From positions 496,001 through 560,000 of the forward strand of contig WOFQ01000003.1 in assembly GCA_012184525.1 (NCBI GenBank): DNA of 64,000 nucleotides, read 5' to 3'. A program made the position numbers and the translations under genes. Within the stretch, counting starts at the first letter, position 1. Each line of letters opens with the position of its first letter. The notes under the pieces were generated by a model. That model did not search any database and was not told the DNA's origin. It worked only from the letters and a program-made list of their open reading frames with translations. This document shows positions 12,201 to 23,142 of the stretch, one piece after another. Source of the stretch: Xenoacremonium recifei (lineage: Eukaryota > Ascomycota > Sordariomycetes > Hypocreales > Nectriaceae).

Positions 12201-12463
12201 ATGTTTGTTGGATCTAGAACTAACCTTGCGCGCGCTTACAGACAACTGCGAGAACGCTTCCGATGGTTAAGCCAACACGGGATCTCCGAACCCGGCTCTT
12301 GGGTGCTTCAGGTGGAATGAACGACGGCGAGACAAGGGAGCTCAACTACTTTGTCGACCTCCTCGAACACTGTTTAACGCTCAATCCCGACAAGAGGATC
12401 AAACCGGCCGATGCGCTACGGCATCCCTTCTTCACATCACGCGCGGGGTCGGCTCGGCGGTAA
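9247..12463 (+). CDS. prp4: Pre-mRNA-splicing serine/threonine kinase Prp4
   Basis: Dual-lobed CMGC-like kinase that phosphorylates tri-snRNP/U5 proteins to activate the spliceosome. Exons: 9247-10264, 10316-11226, 11281-11649, 12242-12463, giving about 839 residues. I start at the first ATG, MASSSDDGEIIENG. Residues about 60-215 form an RS/RD-rich nuclear tail, followed by acidic, disordered sequence. The kinase domain spans about 505-835: GKGMFSGV loop, VAIK lysine near 537, HADLKPDN catalytic loop near 634 (the HAD variant usual in Prp4), DLG, SRFYRAPE and PDKRIKPADALRHPFF at the end. The 51-nt intron at 10265 (GTAAGT, CTAAC) is inferred; without it 17 codons are added. The last intron, 592 nt, is unusually long. 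Confidence 0.92.
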
Positions 12464-13959
12464 TGCAGGCACGGCGGTGCTAGCTCTACGACGAGCGTCA
12501 AGAGGTGGAGGGAAGCAGGCAACTAATGGGATGCGGAACGAAGCTTGTTTGTGTTTTAATTTACGGCTGGTATCCGTCCTGGCGCCAGCGGGGGAGAGAA
12601 CAGGACAGAGGTCTAGACCCTTGGACCCTTGGATATAGATTTACCGCAGCCAGAATACAATAGCATCGAACGCTAGGCCGTAGCGCCCCCCGGTCCGGCC
12701 TTCTGCACCGCGACGTCCCTGTGAAGCCGCCCGGACAGGTCTCACGATGTCATCAGCCTTGGGCGAGAAGAGGTCTGGAAGCATCTGGGGCGACGAAGGG
12801 TCCAGACCGTGAGATCTGGCGGGATATCCCTAGCGTCAAATTCCAGTGATCGGTGATGCCATGTTGTGGCTTGCGACTATTGAGGCCTCGAGTCGAGTTT
12901 CGTGATGGCCTCGCTGAAGCGGGAGAAGTGTTCTCGAGGTGTCTCGGTGCGCGGTGTCTCAGCGCCGGTCGGGCCTTAAGGCGGGCTGTCGTGGCCGGAG
13001 CTTTCCCTCCCACTACGTCTCACCGTCAGGCGATGCATCGTGAGGTTGAACGACGGCTTCAGCTTAGTTAGTCCTGCTACGATGCGGGAGGGCTTTACAT
13101 GATCTAGAATGGGCGAGGGGTTTTGCAGCATTCGTCGGCGTCCACGAGATTGCATGCCACGGTCCGTCAGCCAGCTGCCGTGCACGGGGGAAGTGACTCA
13201 AGGGGTGTGTGTGTGATGGTGTTTCGACGAGATGCGGCGCCTAGAGGAATGCCGTGGCTTGTTGGACAGAGCACAAACAACACGGTGATGCTCCCCCCGT
13301 TTCAGGGAACGAACGACGCGTGTCACGGAGGAGCAAGTCTAGGCGTGAGACTGGCGCAACGTCGGACGGGCATGGACGTTGAAGCTGCGGCAGTCCCGTG
13401 ACATAGCCAGCGTGCGACACAATGATGCGCAATGATACCGATCGGCGCGAAACAATGATTGTACAGAGTAGGCGTGCTGATCTGGAAGCCCAGCGAAGAA
13501 AGGCCCAAACGTCATGAGCAGGTCGATCTCGGCCGAAGATCCCCTTGATAACGGAGATCGAGCCTCAGTGCTGCGGGATCGTCGCCGAGAGTCCCGGCAG
13601 GCTAATTGACATAATAATGGTGATGACCTGCGGTGGCGATGTTTCGGTGAAAAAAAGTGAGGCGGGCGGGGAGTTCGGGTGGGTTGGGGATCGCTCACCG
13701 AACGGGAGCCAGCGGACGCGGCGCGGTGGCAAAAAGGATCTGGGAGTGAGGCTGTTGGGGCGGGGGGTTAGTGAGGCGATATTGAAGGCGTGGTGGTTGA
13801 TTTGCTCGGAGGATCTGCGCCGAGCTTTGATGTAGGGTAGTTTGGGTAGATAGATGCTGGAAGTTGAATGTCACCATCGAGATGAGGCGAAGGCAACGGC
13901 ATTGGATGTATGTATGTGAACATCGTGTTTGATAATCGTAGCCTGCGTATTCTAGACCA
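12464..13959. other. Intergenic, PRP4 3' flank and spacer
   Basis: No convincing gene seen. The first 200 bp are likely PRP4 3' UTR and contain two adjacent copies of GACCCTTG (12616-12631). The open frames in this interval are short, lack recognisable domains and occur on both strands. Confidence 0.55.
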
Positions 13960-14688
13960 TCACCCCTGCTTGCCCTGGTCGTAGGTCCTCAACCAAGTGT
14001 TCAACTCTTCTGGAATGGCCATGTCGGCCGTCACCCAGTCCGGCCGCCAACACTTGACCGAGCTGAACTTCCCTCCCCTGGCGTCAATACACTGGTCTGT
14101 ATGCCTAAGCATGTTCATCTCACTCTGCCCACCCTTACATCGAGGTTCCGCATACATGACGCAGGCCATCGGCACGAAGGGATCGACGACACGATTTCTC
14201 ACGTAGTTGAAGGGCAGCGCGAGATACATGGACCCCGCCTGCTTGTCGTAGACCTCGACGCATTGTTCCGTGTCGTTGATGCTGAAGTACTGCGGGTTGA
14301 ACTGTGTCAAGCGCGCATTGGGACCGCACTGTTCTTCGGCGAAGTAGATGAGAGGCCTGTCGATGAGGAACCGGTCAAAGGGATGCTCCGGCTTGATGTC
14401 AACCTTGGCTGCGCATTTGGGCGTCTTGCACTGCTTGGCCCAGGAGTTCACCTCGGTGCAATACCATTTCTTTTTCTTGCATGGCCACGGAAGCGTACTT
14501 TGCTCCGTCCTGACTTTCTGCATATATTCCCAGGGGAGGATGTAGGGAGGATCTTCCCTTTTGAACAGTTTCGATTTGAAAGGCGGCTTCTCGATCTTGG
14601 TCCCGTCCTTGTTTAGGACGGTGGGCACTAGAAATGCCATCGCCTGTAAGGCGAGGCCGAGTATGAAGGCGAAGAGCAGGATACGCAT
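13960..14688 (-). CDS. Secreted cysteine-rich hypothetical protein
   Basis: Single-exon gene for 242 residues of unknown function. The N-terminus MRILLFAFILGLALQAMA is a clear signal peptide with likely cleavage after AMA. No membrane segment or GPI signal follows. The mature part has ten cysteines, an even number compatible with five disulfides, including paired WPCKKKKWYC and KQCKTPKC motifs. There is a possible Kex2-type KR at LFKREDPP (about 44-48), which would release a short propeptide. I do not recognise the family. Size, secretion and cysteine content resemble candidate effectors or small cell-wall proteins, but its single copy among housekeeping genes proves neither. It stands alone in a gene-poor stretch. 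Confidence 0.75.
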   Translation of the reverse strand: MRILLFAFILGLALQAMAFLVPTVLNKDGTKIEKPPFKSKLFKREDPPYILPWEYMQKVRTEQSTLPWPCKKKKWYCTEVNSWAKQCKTPKCAAKVDIKPEHPFDRFLIDRPLIYFAEEQCGPNARLTQFNPQYFSINDTEQCVEVYDKQAGSMYLALPFNYVRNRVVDPFVPMACVMYAEPRCKGGQSEMNMLRHTDQCIDARGGKFSSVKCWRPDWVTADMAIPEELNTWLRTYDQGKQG

Positions 14689-15641
14689 GGTTAATTGATT
14701 CTCGTTGAAATACAGGCCTGGAAACGTCCAACGACGAAAGCCTTCTTGAAAACCAACAGTTGAAGTCTACGTGTCTTCACTGACCCTCCCCGTGCCCGAA
14801 CCTTGAGAGACCTCCAAGTTGTGTTGATGACGATTCCATTCTCCAACCCGCCGCCCAAAGCCGCACCAGCCCAAAAGCCACGCACAACAGCCTCAAAAGC
14901 TCATAGTCATCACTAACTGTTAAAATTGTAGTCGTTCTCGTGTAAGTCCCGGCCGAGGCTCCGGGTGGGTCTGTCGCCGGAGGCCGGATGACCGATCATG
15001 AGACCGGAGCCCCGGGCGGGGATTCTCGCGAGAGGCGTGTAATGATGAGCGCAGTTGCCTTGCCTCACGTGCCGTGAATGAATAATGGTAGGCGAGCTGA
15101 ATAATCTCTTCTTGGTCACGGGCCTTGGCTCGCCTCCCCCAGTCCAGTGAAAGCCAGTGGCTTGCCGTGCCTGACTCGCCCGTCCCCCCTCGCCGGGTCA
15201 TGGTGACGTTTGGATCGTCCCACGAAGGCCAAAGCCCACGGCACATCGTCACCAGCATCTCGCCTCCTCCGCGCTGGGAGTGACTGGCTGAGACCCTCTG
15301 ACGCCAGTCCCCAGCGCCCAGCCAGGCAGCCCATTGGCGCCAAAGGCAGCGAAACACTTGGCCAGCAAAGTTGCTTTTTGGCGCGCCTCGGATGGCCCTC
15401 CCGCTGGGCGAACCGGACCCAACAACGGCCCAGGCGGTCTCGATCGCCCTAAGCTTCGGCGACGGCGAGAAGCCTTTAGCAGGCGGCCAGGCGCCATGCG
15501 ACGAACATGTGGCCCTGGAGGACTCGGCCGCCGCTGGGCGTGGTGAATGGCTGGAGCGTGGCCCAGCGCTATCGAATGTGGAAATGACCAGCAAGCGGCA
15601 AGCAAGCTGGCTTCTCTAGTCCATCGGCTGGGGGAGGGGCG

Positions 15642-15665
15642 GGCTGGCTGGCTGGCTGGCTGGCT
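15642..15665. repeat. (GGCT)6 tetranucleotide microsatellite
   Basis: Six perfect GGCT units in tandem within the long non-coding stretch. Confidence 0.95.
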
Positions 15666-18600
15666 GCCATCGTCGATGGAGTCTCTGTGCCTTCATCATC
15701 GTGCTCTCCCTTGCGTCCCCATGCCGTGCGAGTCTAACAACGTAACTCGACGTCGCCGATGAGTTGCAGCCTTCTGCAGATTTGCTTCTGGGCCCCGTCG
15801 TCGATCCAAGATCATTCCATTCACAACCCGCCGGAGAGCCGTGGTTCTAGGCCACACAGTCCGAGCTGAATGGATTAGCTGCATGTGCCGTCTGAGCGTT
15901 GAGACCATCACCAACGAACGGCATGGCTAGAAACTCCCTCAGGTCCCAGGGGGCGTTGCATAGTGCGTCAAGCCGCAAGAGACGGTGAGCCTGTTTCGTG
16001 ATCACATTGTCCCGTCCTAGGCCTGGGGAGGAGGAGGGACGGGATCCCAAACGCCTCGATCGCGGCCATGTCCGTGCTTTGTTCAGACTACGTCTTCTGG
16101 TAGCGAGATCCCCCGTCGATGGGTTGATCCGGGCCTGGGGACGACGCAAGGGGACGTCGAAGCAGGCGATTTCCAAGCCATGTCTCGTCGCCGTGAGGCT
16201 CTATTGGCGACTCGAGACGATATCACTGACATCAGTGTCTGGGGACACGCGGAGACAAAGACTTTGTTGGGGACGGTGGTGTGCTTCTGGACCAGCTGTC
16301 CCCATCTTGTCGTCTCGGATCTACCTATCGATGAGCCTTGTCGTTACGTCGTGTGCCGCTCTGCATCGCCCAGTGCCGACCTAGTTATCAGCTCCTGCAT
16401 TGTTGTAAGAGATCACCACTGTTTTCTCGATGCACGAGGGCTTAAACGAGAAGGAGCTGCACCCGAGGCCTTCAGCTAACTCCAAGTGGCGGTCTTGGGT
16501 GATTGTGATAGACGTTAGCATCGTAGCATCCGAGTCTCCTATTGGACTCGGAGGTTGAGCATCCCAACTAAAGCTGCCAACATCACCACGCCCGCTCTCA
16601 TCAGCCTGCATCTGCACTTGTCCTCGCCGTTAGACCCCAAGTTTCCCGTGAGAGCATCCGATATGCACGGCACGGCCAATGACACTCGCCCAGCTCCGGC
16701 CGTCGACGGCGGCGGATGGTTCGGCTTGGACCAGGGGTGGACGGCGATCGAATCAGGAGACTCGGTCTGGTGCTCCCTCTGCCCCTCGATAGAAAGAAGG
16801 TGAAGAGAGCTTTGGAGCCACCCTTGTCATTATCAGCCCATGAACGCTCTGGTGGGGTTGCTTCAGGTCGTCTTCTGGTGCAGTTCATAGAGTCTCAGTC
16901 TCGTTTTCGGATCGTAGAAACGTTCATGCTGTGAAGGCTCATCGCTGAGTGACGGGATTCATTTTCCCAGGAAACATGGTTCAACATTCGAAACACCCAG
17001 ATCGACCGCTTGGCTGATCATCGCGGTGGAAAGGATGGGAACCGTTTGATAAGCACCAAGCAGCATAATGAGGCCTTGTGACGAACAGATTCTGACATCG
17101 GGGGGTTGCAGCGCCGTGCCTCAGCTAGAGTGTACGATCGCCGGACCCAGCAGGAGAGATTGAGATGGATGGTTTGGACTGCGGGAGGAGGCCTTGCTCG
17201 CTGATGAGTGGTGGTGAGGTGAGGCACTTTGGCATTGCGGGAGCCAGTCCTAGTGAGCCCAAGAGCCTTCGGGGCGCGGGCTGGACTGGCGCACTGATGG
17301 GGTCATCCCTGCGGGATTGCGGGATCCTGGCGATTTCCTTGTGCGAGCGAGGCAGGGATTCTGGGCGCATGGCACTCGCATGGACAGTCCAGGGTGGTCA
17401 CGGCGAGAAAAACAAGGATTGCGGCGGCGGTGGAGATGAAGCCGTGAAGCTGACGATGCTGCTGCCTCTGCTAGGAGAGAGCGGGAGCGAAGTCGACGAG
17501 GGAGATGGGAAGATCTGGAGCGTAGTCCCGATGGGGCTTAGCGGTGGCCCGTGACCGCTGCCTCAGAGCCTGGGATATCCCTGCCTGACGAACTGCATCC
17601 CTGCCTGAGGGATCCATGCATCGTCAGGCACTCACACTCACTCACTGAAGCATCGATGCCGCTCGCTGGGCCTCACCAGACCGCCATTCTTGCAACAGCC
17701 ACTCACGGCACGCGGAACCACCCAGGCCAGACCAGGGCGCGAGGGATGCATTTCTCGCATCATCCTCCAGACGGCGGCGCGGGCGAACTCGAACGGCGCC
17801 CAGCCTGATGAAACATGTCTGCCCTGGACGACTCTGATGACGGGCTTGTCTCAAACCGAAGCAGCGCGAGCACTCGACCGCTACATGCTACGGAGCACGG
17901 AGCACGCACTAGCACAGGCAAGACAATTCCAGGGCTGAGAGGGACGGGAAAGCTGGCAGGCAGAGCGGGGAGACACACATTCGCATCACGAGACGGCGGC
18001 GAGAGATAGCGCTGTGTGGGATGAAAGACATGGCATGGGCGGCGGCGAGGGCGAGACGAGCGAGACATCCAGAAACAGCATCCATCGGAGGGAGACGAAG
18101 ACAGGAAGGACCCTGGAAATCAAGCATCATCTCTCTCAGTTCCTTGAAACCCACCGGGGGATCGGGGGGCGGAGGGAGCATGGAATGTCTGTCATGAACC
18201 AACAAACAACAACATGGTGAGCGAGAAGACGAGACGAGATTGGCAGTGCGACGTCAAAGTGGACGCTCGACGGGCGCATTCCCCCCTTGCCGCCCTCGCT
18301 GCCGCTCATTGGGCCTGCACACGGCAATCCTGCTGGGAGGGCTGCATGGGAAGCCTCACTTTTCTCTCGCTCGCTCGCTCTGGACCACTGGGATCATCGG
18401 CAACCAGCGGCCGTGGCCTGTCGACGACGCAAAATGCGAGAATGCCACATGCACGCTGCTGCACGGCGAGGCTGGCCTCCCCGGGCCTGTTGGTGTTGGG
18501 CCTCTTGGACAGGGGGTTGGCTCTTCCACCCTGCCACCAGCGGTCCGTGAGGGTGTGCTGGCCGGCATCATGCCCAATCACACCGACAGGCAGTGCTGCA

Positions 18601-19622
18601 GCCGTCTACTTTCAGCAATCCCAAGACCTGCCCGGAGCCACCTTGTGCCTGTGCCGCTGGTGTGTCCATGTGTCCAGCAGCCAACCGGTCCCGGCCAGCC
18701 CTGCAACCGCCCCAAGACGGACTTTGTCCACGTTGGGTCTCGTCAGTCGCCCAAGAAGAAACGAGGTGGTGGTCGATCAAGATCCAGTTTATGATATGGG
18801 TGGCAGGCCTCGTCTCGCAAGGCCGCCAACGTCGAGTTACAGTGCAACTTGCGTCTGAGGAACGGAGACTAGCTGGCGATAGTACATAATTTTGGAAACA
18901 TTTCGACAACTGGAACTGACTGCTGCAGAAGTGTAACACTAACAGCAGCAGAAAAAACAACAACAAATCTTACCTTGCCTTGCCGCCCGGAATCCAGCCT
19001 GCTAGTTTCGCGCGCCCCAGCTTATACGGACAGGTAATTTCCACAGCGAGCGAAGCACCCGAGTTGATGCAGAACTGGACGGGACTATTCATGCTCGCGG
19101 CTGGAGACTACTGTAATGCATCGGCTTATGACTGTGGCATGGACTTGGGGTCTCGTCCATAACTGGCTGCATAATTGGGCAGCCCGAACGATTCCAACGA
19201 CTGACCAACGCAGACCAGAGCGTCGATCCCCATCAGCTTGATGAGCGTGCTGCATAACTCGCCAGACGCGCCGCTCATTGGGTGAGGCCCGGAGATTCTG
19301 TGTCCTGCCGTGTTGCATCCAGGCGCTGGCTCCGAAGAGCAAATGCATCCTACCGACCCGTCGTTGGTTGGGCCCGTTGATCTCACTGGGCAGCGGCCAG
19401 CGTCTTCGCCGTCACCGATCTGCACGAAGACCAACAGAGACGCTCGGGTCCCCCCTACGGCTGCAGTAGTGGTGCCAGTTCACCATTCAGCCCTTGCTGG
19501 GGAGCGGAGCACGACGACACTGCCCGAGGCAGCTTCTGCAACAGGACGGGAGAGAGGGTGCAACAGGAGGCTGGACTGGCTGGGCTGGTAAGGGCTCCAC
19601 GAGACCGCCCGCTGTGCTGTTG

Positions 19623-19654
19623 CAGTGCAGTGCAGTGCAGTACACACACACACG
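19623..19654. repeat. Compound microsatellite (GCAGT)4(AC)6
   Basis: Four perfect GCAGT units run directly into six AC units. It lies in non-coding DNA about 1.8 kb upstream of the kinase start. Confidence 0.95.
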
Positions 19655-20909
19655 CTTCTCCCGTCAGAAAGTCTCAGTCAGTCATGCTGCATTCCGGTCT
19701 GCAAACACGTCGCCAAGCGCCACAGACGCTACGCTTGTCTGAGCCCGTAGACGCTGCTCGCCAATCGCCAGTGTTTGGGTTTGCTCGGTCTCTCTGGGCG
19801 AGGAATCCAGCCAGCAAGGTTTGCCGTCCGTTCCTCGTCAATTGAATGCCGTACCGCCCAGCCGTGGTGGGCTGAAAGCCAAAACAGGCGTTGCGCCTTG
19901 GGTACACCCGTAGTGGACGCCGGATCTGCCTCTACGCAAAGCTTGTGTGTGCTCATCGCCAGACCCTTTTGTCCAACGCTGGAGCCCGAAAGGGCGACGT
20001 GGTGAACGAATGGTCCGCCCGGGAGGAGAGGCGAAAGGGTGGTCGGGAGAGGCAAAGACTGTGACTGTCACGGGGCGGCTGGGGGATGACGATTCGCCCG
20101 ACAGCAGGCGAAAAGAGGGTGTCAGCATGGCACTTTGCGGGCTCACACACAGTGGGTGAGCGTCCAGTGAGTGTTGAGTGTTCCCTACGCCTCAGGACAG
20201 CAGCAGCAGTACCAGCACCAACAGCAGCAGCCAGCCGCCCTGCCTGGCCTCCAGGACGGAGGCGGCCACGCTGCCCGTGAGTGTGTCTCATGGATCGACC
20301 ACCCAACACTCCCCCCATCGACGCCCATCAACGCCATCACCATCCACTCACAGGACGAGGCACCGTGGCCAGGGAGTGGGCCGATGGATGGCGTTAGTGC
20401 TGAGAGAGCGCCCTGGGAGAGGCAGAGGAGAGGCAGTGACACAGCGAACCACATTATTTCGTGTGTCAGACTATCCTTGCCTCTTCGTATATTGCGCAGC
20501 GTCACCGAGACACCATCCCTGTCCGGCTAGCCTCGACACAACACTTGCTCACACCCACGGCCAAGGCCAAGGCAGGCGAACCTTAAGGTGTGGGTGAGTG
20601 GGTGGGCACGGACAAGAATAGCTGGTTTGTTGGTGTTGTGTCTTGGACAAGGGCCCATGCCATTAATCTCTCCATCACAACCAGACCAGGGGGGGTCTGT
20701 CTGATGAGTCTGTGGACCCCCCTCGCTGGTTCTGGTGTGGGTGACTTTGACTCCACGCAATCCTAGTCCGAGGCTTGTCGATGGATGGAGCGAAGGCTGC
20801 GAAAGCTCAGACGCCCGAGTGAGTGAGGGAGTACGTACCGCCCTGGTCTGGTCTGGTCCGCCCTGGTCGACCCTTCGCCCCGTCCCAGTCCCAAGACGAG
20901 GCGGGCGAG

Positions 20910-21095
20910 ATGGTGGTTAACTACTTCACTCCGCCCGCTCCAGCCCAAGAAGCGAGCCGAGAGAAGAGAGCGTTCCTCTATTATCACCACTTCTTCACGA
21001 CACTCCTTCCACCTCCTTTCCACCCGCCAAACCTCTCTCAAGGTGTGACTGCTGGTCCACTGTCGCCCTCCGTCCTCTTAATCCTCTTTACTTGA
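20910..21095 (+). promoter_or_regulatory. Upstream ORF (61 codons) in the Ran1-type kinase leader
   Basis: This frame begins with the last ATG before the kinase start; the 559 nt between the two ATGs contain no other ATG. It ends in TGA at 21093-21095. The translation starts MVVNYFTPPAPAQEASREKR and is not recognised. If the transcript starts upstream of 20910, it would act as a single uORF; if it starts downstream, the leader is ATG-free. Confidence 0.4.
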
Positions 21096-21471
21096 CGACC
21101 TCCTACCAACTCTCCTCTTGCTTCCCTCTTGGCCCGGACGGCGACAATCCTCTCTTCCTGCGTTGCTACTATCTCGACCCGTTGATTCGGCCATCGGGAC
21201 TTACACGACCAAAACTCAACCATCTCCCACCACCCGCAACAACGACACTCCGCAGGACTCCCCCTTACCTCTACGACCTCCCGTAGCTGGTATACGTTTT
21301 GGATTGGACCCGGAATACCTCCTTTGGCCTCTGTGGAAATAACTCTTTTGTGTGTTTTCACTTTCCTATCTTATAGTCCCCGTTTGGATCTCTCCTTGGC
21401 CCGGTCCAAGAACCTCCCCGGACCACAACCCAACCTAGATCTATCCATCGTGGACGCGACAACCGCATAAC

Positions 21472-23142
21472 ATGCAGCATCATGCCCAGTTTGGTTACCA
21501 AACCCCTCCGGCCTCACCAGGTCTCGACCATCCCAAGTGCGCCTTCCAGCAGCAGCAACAGTTCGTCCCCCGGCATCAACAACCACAGCAACACTTCCGG
21601 CCGCGATACATTCCCCTCGCTCCGGAGGACCGGCTAGGACGCTTGCTCGACGGCAAGCTGCAGCTGACGGACATCCTGGGCACCGGTGCTTATGGCGTGG
21701 TCTACCTGGCCGTCGACATCGAGACCCGGGTCCAGTATGCCGTCAAGTGTCTCAGCAAGTTCAACCCCGACGGGACTCCCCTGGAGCATCGACAGGTTGC
21801 CTACCAACAACGCGAGATCCTTCTGCACTACAAGGCGTCCACCCACGCCAACGTGGTGCAGATGCTGCGGATTGTAAACGATCCCGACTGCATCTACGTT
21901 ATTCTCGAGTACTGCCCCGAAGGTGATTTGTTCTTGAACATCACCGAACGCGGGCAGTACGTTGGTAAGGATGACTTGTCCAAGAAGGTTTTCCTCCAGA
22001 TCCTGGATGCCGTTGAACACTGCCACAACTTGGGAATCTACCACCGGGACCTGAAGCCGGAGAACATTTTGGTAACAGACCATGGAGACACGGTCAAGCT
22101 GGCAGACTTCGGTCTTGCTACGTCTGAAGACCGCTCCGAAGACTACGGTTGTGGTTCTACTTTCTACATGAGTCCAGGTATATTCTCTCCCCCTTCTTTC
22201 TCTCTATCCTCCTTCCCACGAGCTCCCCAACTAACATTTCCTTCTTTCTCCCCATCAGAATGTCTGGACCCCTCTGCCAGGAAGCCCTTCTACATGTGCG
22301 CCCCCAATGATGTCTGGTCCCTCGGAGTCATTCTCGTCAACCTCACCTGCGGACGCAACCCTTGGAAACAGGCTTCCTACCAGGATTCCACCTACCGCGC
22401 GTATGCCGGTTCCCAGGACTTCTTGAAGTCCATTCTCCCACTGTCGGATGAACTGAACGACATCCTGGGACGGATCTTCAACCCCAACCCTGAGCACCGC
22501 ATCACGCTGGCCGAGCTCCGGAACAGGATTCAGGCCTGCTCCAGGTTCACCGTGCCGCCCATGTCGACCATCGCGCCTCCGACACCACCGGCATCGCCAG
22601 ACCACCACCTACCTAAATACGTTTACCCCGAGGACGCCATTGTCGACGACTACGAAGACTACGACTCGCCCCTGTCGCCGGCCTCCTCCAACTCGGACGA
22701 CGAGGGATCCCTCACTTCGAGTGCCTCGACCATTGACGACGATGACGAGGACTTCATCCAGGAGCAGCAGCAACCCCAAATGGAGATGCCCGCAGAGTTC
22801 GCTCCGCACACCTTCGACCCTGAGGAACCTAGGGAACACCACCAACTCAGCTACCACAACCAGGAATTCGTGCCTCAGAGCTATACCGGCCCCGTCCCTG
22901 TCCCTGTTGCAGTCCCTGTGCAGCCTCAACCGCCGCTCCTCAACTGCCAACAGGTGCCAGCCCCGGTCCCGGTTCAGATTCCGATCCAGGCACCTATTCC
23001 TGTCCAGGCCCAGTGCCAACCCAAGTCCTACTTTCACCTTTGGGACATGGTAAAATACGTTCAACAGGTGCCGATGCTTCAGCACCATGTTCCCTTCCAC
23101 CAACAGGTTCCCTTTATGCCTACGTTCCAAGGCTGCTACTAA
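21472..23142 (+). CDS. ran1: Ran1/Pat1-type serine/threonine protein kinase
   Basis: Kinase of the fission-yeast Ran1(Pat1)/yeast Ksp1-Sks1 group, linked to nutrient and mating/meiosis decisions. Exons 21472-22177 and 22259-23142 give 529 residues. A Gln/Pro-rich N-terminus (to about 60) is followed by the kinase: GTGAYGVV loop (about 70-77), VAIK-equivalent AVK with K92, HRDLKPEN at 191-198, DFG at 212-214, and the APE-equivalent SPE formed exactly at the splice junction. GRNPWKQASYQDSTYRAY is typical of the Ran1 group. The C-terminal 160 residues are acidic, then a Pro/Val/Gln tail with repeated PVP and PVQ steps. The 81-nt intron is in frame and free of stops. Substrates cannot be deduced. 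Confidence 0.88.
   Translation: MQHHAQFGYQTPPASPGLDHPKCAFQQQQQFVPRHQQPQQHFRPRYIPLAPEDRLGRLLDGKLQLTDILGTGAYGVVYLAVDIETRVQYAVKCLSKFNPDGTPLEHRQVAYQQREILLHYKASTHANVVQMLRIVNDPDCIYVILEYCPEGDLFLNITERGQYVGKDDLSKKVFLQILDAVEHCHNLGIYHRDLKPENILVTDHGDTVKLADFGLATSEDRSEDYGCGSTFYMSPGIFSPPSFSLSSFPRAPQLTFPSFSPSECLDPSARKPFYMCAPNDVWSLGVILVNLTCGRNPWKQASYQDSTYRAYAGSQDFLKSILPLSDELNDILGRIFNPNPEHRITLAELRNRIQACSRFTVPPMSTIAPPTPPASPDHHLPKYVYPEDAIVDDYEDYDSPLSPASSNSDDEGSLTSSASTIDDDDEDFIQEQQQPQMEMPAEFAPHTFDPEEPREHHQLSYHNQEFVPQSYTGPVPVPVAVPVQPQPPLLNCQQVPAPVPVQIPIQAPIPVQAQCQPKSYFHLWDMVKYVQQVPMLQHHVPFHQQVPFMPTFQGCY

Larger units (their letters stand above)
14689..20909. other. Long gene-free region upstream of the Ran1-type kinase
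   Basis: About 6.2 kb with no gene I can support. It is GC-rich with many overlapping short open frames on all strands, but no conserved domain, no coherent exon chain and low-complexity translations. It holds a (GGCT)6 run, a (GCAGT)4(AC)6 run, CAG-rich sequence near 20200-20240 and a repeated 13-mer containing an inverted CCAAT core at 18301 and 19270. The best explanation is an extended upstream regulatory region, possibly with unannotated non-coding RNA. Confidence 0.5.

Noticed and set aside
14920..15594. A 224-codon minus-strand frame
   Set aside because: Ser/Arg/Gly/Pro-rich with frequent overlapping frames on both strands and no recognisable motif.
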